64,000 bases of DNA from UBA8828 sp964510855 (GTDB lineage: Bacteria > Verrucomicrobiota > Verrucomicrobiia > Opitutales > UBA953): assembly GCA_964510855.1 (NCBI GenBank), contig CAZEDB010000004.1:1-64000 (forward strand), given 5' to 3'. Positions 63,819 to 64,000 of this stretch are shown in pieces; the first letter of the stretch is position 1; every line of letters starts with the position of its first letter. Both the position numbers and the translations under genes were made by a program. Under the pieces are notes generated by a model. That model did no database searches, was not told the origin of the DNA, and saw nothing but the letters and a program-made list of their open reading frames with translations.

Positions 63819-63840
63819 TTACAGGGAAGCGCAAATCCTC

Positions 63841-64000
63841 TTAAAAAGCTAACTCGCTTTGGGGCGCACCCCCCTCGGGGGAGGACAACAAAGACCCCAA
63901 GGGGAGATGGGGGGGGATCATTCTCAAGAGTAAGCAAGCGGCGGCCAAGGCGTCGTAGCCCGCACAATGGGGCTGAGCACGGTCGGGTGGACAAAGCCGT
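63841..64000 (-). CDS. C-terminal end of a DEDDh-type 3'-5' exonuclease (partial)
   Basis: This is the last 52 codons of a gene entering from the right edge. HCAGYDALAAACLLL matches the ExoIII motif HxAxxD of the DnaQ-like (DEDDh) exonucleases, where the His and Asp are catalytic, followed by the usual Ala-rich helix. After this the frame reads through GC-rich dyads (PPHLPLGSLLSSPEGGAP) to TAA at 63841. Only the end is visible, so the call rests on one motif. Confidence 0.45.
   Translation of the reverse strand, partial: RLCPPDRAQPHCAGYDALAAACLLLRMIPPHLPLGSLLSSPEGGAPQSELAF
63855..63925. repeat. GC-rich dyads upstream of mdh
   Basis: CCCCC-CTC-GGGGG and CCCC-AA-GGGG dyads, with long G and C runs, lie between the exonuclease motif and the mdh leader. 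They look like a small palindromic intergenic element that the exonuclease frame runs through, and possibly a termination region. Confidence 0.45.

Overview
The window reads as a piece of a gene-dense chromosome from a Gram-negative bacterium, most likely of the Verrucomicrobiota (Opitutae-like). This is inferred from gene content: an outer-membrane export set (beta-barrel, Wza-like lipoprotein, Wzc-like tyrosine kinase), exported sulfatases with a GH29 fucosidase, a type III glutamine synthetase, and a McsA/McsB pair outside a Firmicutes context. No rRNA is present to confirm the taxonomy. Two 100-N runs (34836-34935 and 55311-55410) show that it is a draft scaffold.

Layout. 1-1211: a composite tandem-repeat element occurs twice in inverted orientation around tRNA-Ala(GGC) and a DEDDy exonuclease gene. 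1223-5402: an exported unknown protein, a dedicated ACP plus ketosynthase, then mcsA-mcsB. 5414-9569: rbfA, infB and nusA (transcribed nusA-infB-rbfA), with a promoter and terminator-like hairpin in the nusA leader. 9707-22577: GH29 fucosidase, ettA, yebC, yidC, pyrE, a Cys-type sulfatase with its formylglycine-generating enzyme, a carotenoid-desaturase-like oxidoreductase and a second sulfatase. 22581-31061: hpf, an SDR, recN, yggS, a LysR regulator, two unknowns and sppA. 31025-36076: M48 lipoprotein peptidase and a polysaccharide-export operon. 36178-49100: the classical block tRNA-Thr, tuf, tRNA-Trp, secE, nusG, rplK, rplA, rplJ, rplL, rpoB, rpoC. 49194-55133: a TonB-C-like unknown, htrA, smc and rpsU. 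55503-63843: glnN, mscL, a DUF481 protein, a hemY-like oxidase, an MFS transporter, a DUF362 protein, mdh and the tail of a DEDDh-type exonuclease.

How the parts fit. Most of the window is housekeeping transcription and translation. The accessory theme is sulfated, fucose-containing polysaccharide: an exported fucosidase, two exported Cys-type sulfatases and a membrane-anchored activating enzyme. A second theme is surface polysaccharide export under a tyrosine kinase. Genes are tightly packed, and many convergent pairs overlap or lie within 12 nt of each other.

The most notable signals are: (1) the composite repeat built of 8-nt and 7-nt tandem units around a conserved 74-nt core; (2) a textbook sigma-54 promoter with nested palindromes upstream of glnN; (3) near-total absence of Shine-Dalgarno sequences, with recurrent C/A-rich AACCC-type leaders before translation genes and an aromatic-bearing bS21; (4) a terminator inside the nusA leader; (5) a Gly-Tyr repeat tail on the BY-kinase; and (6) a 55-nt identical overlap across the second N run, suggesting that gap does not exist.
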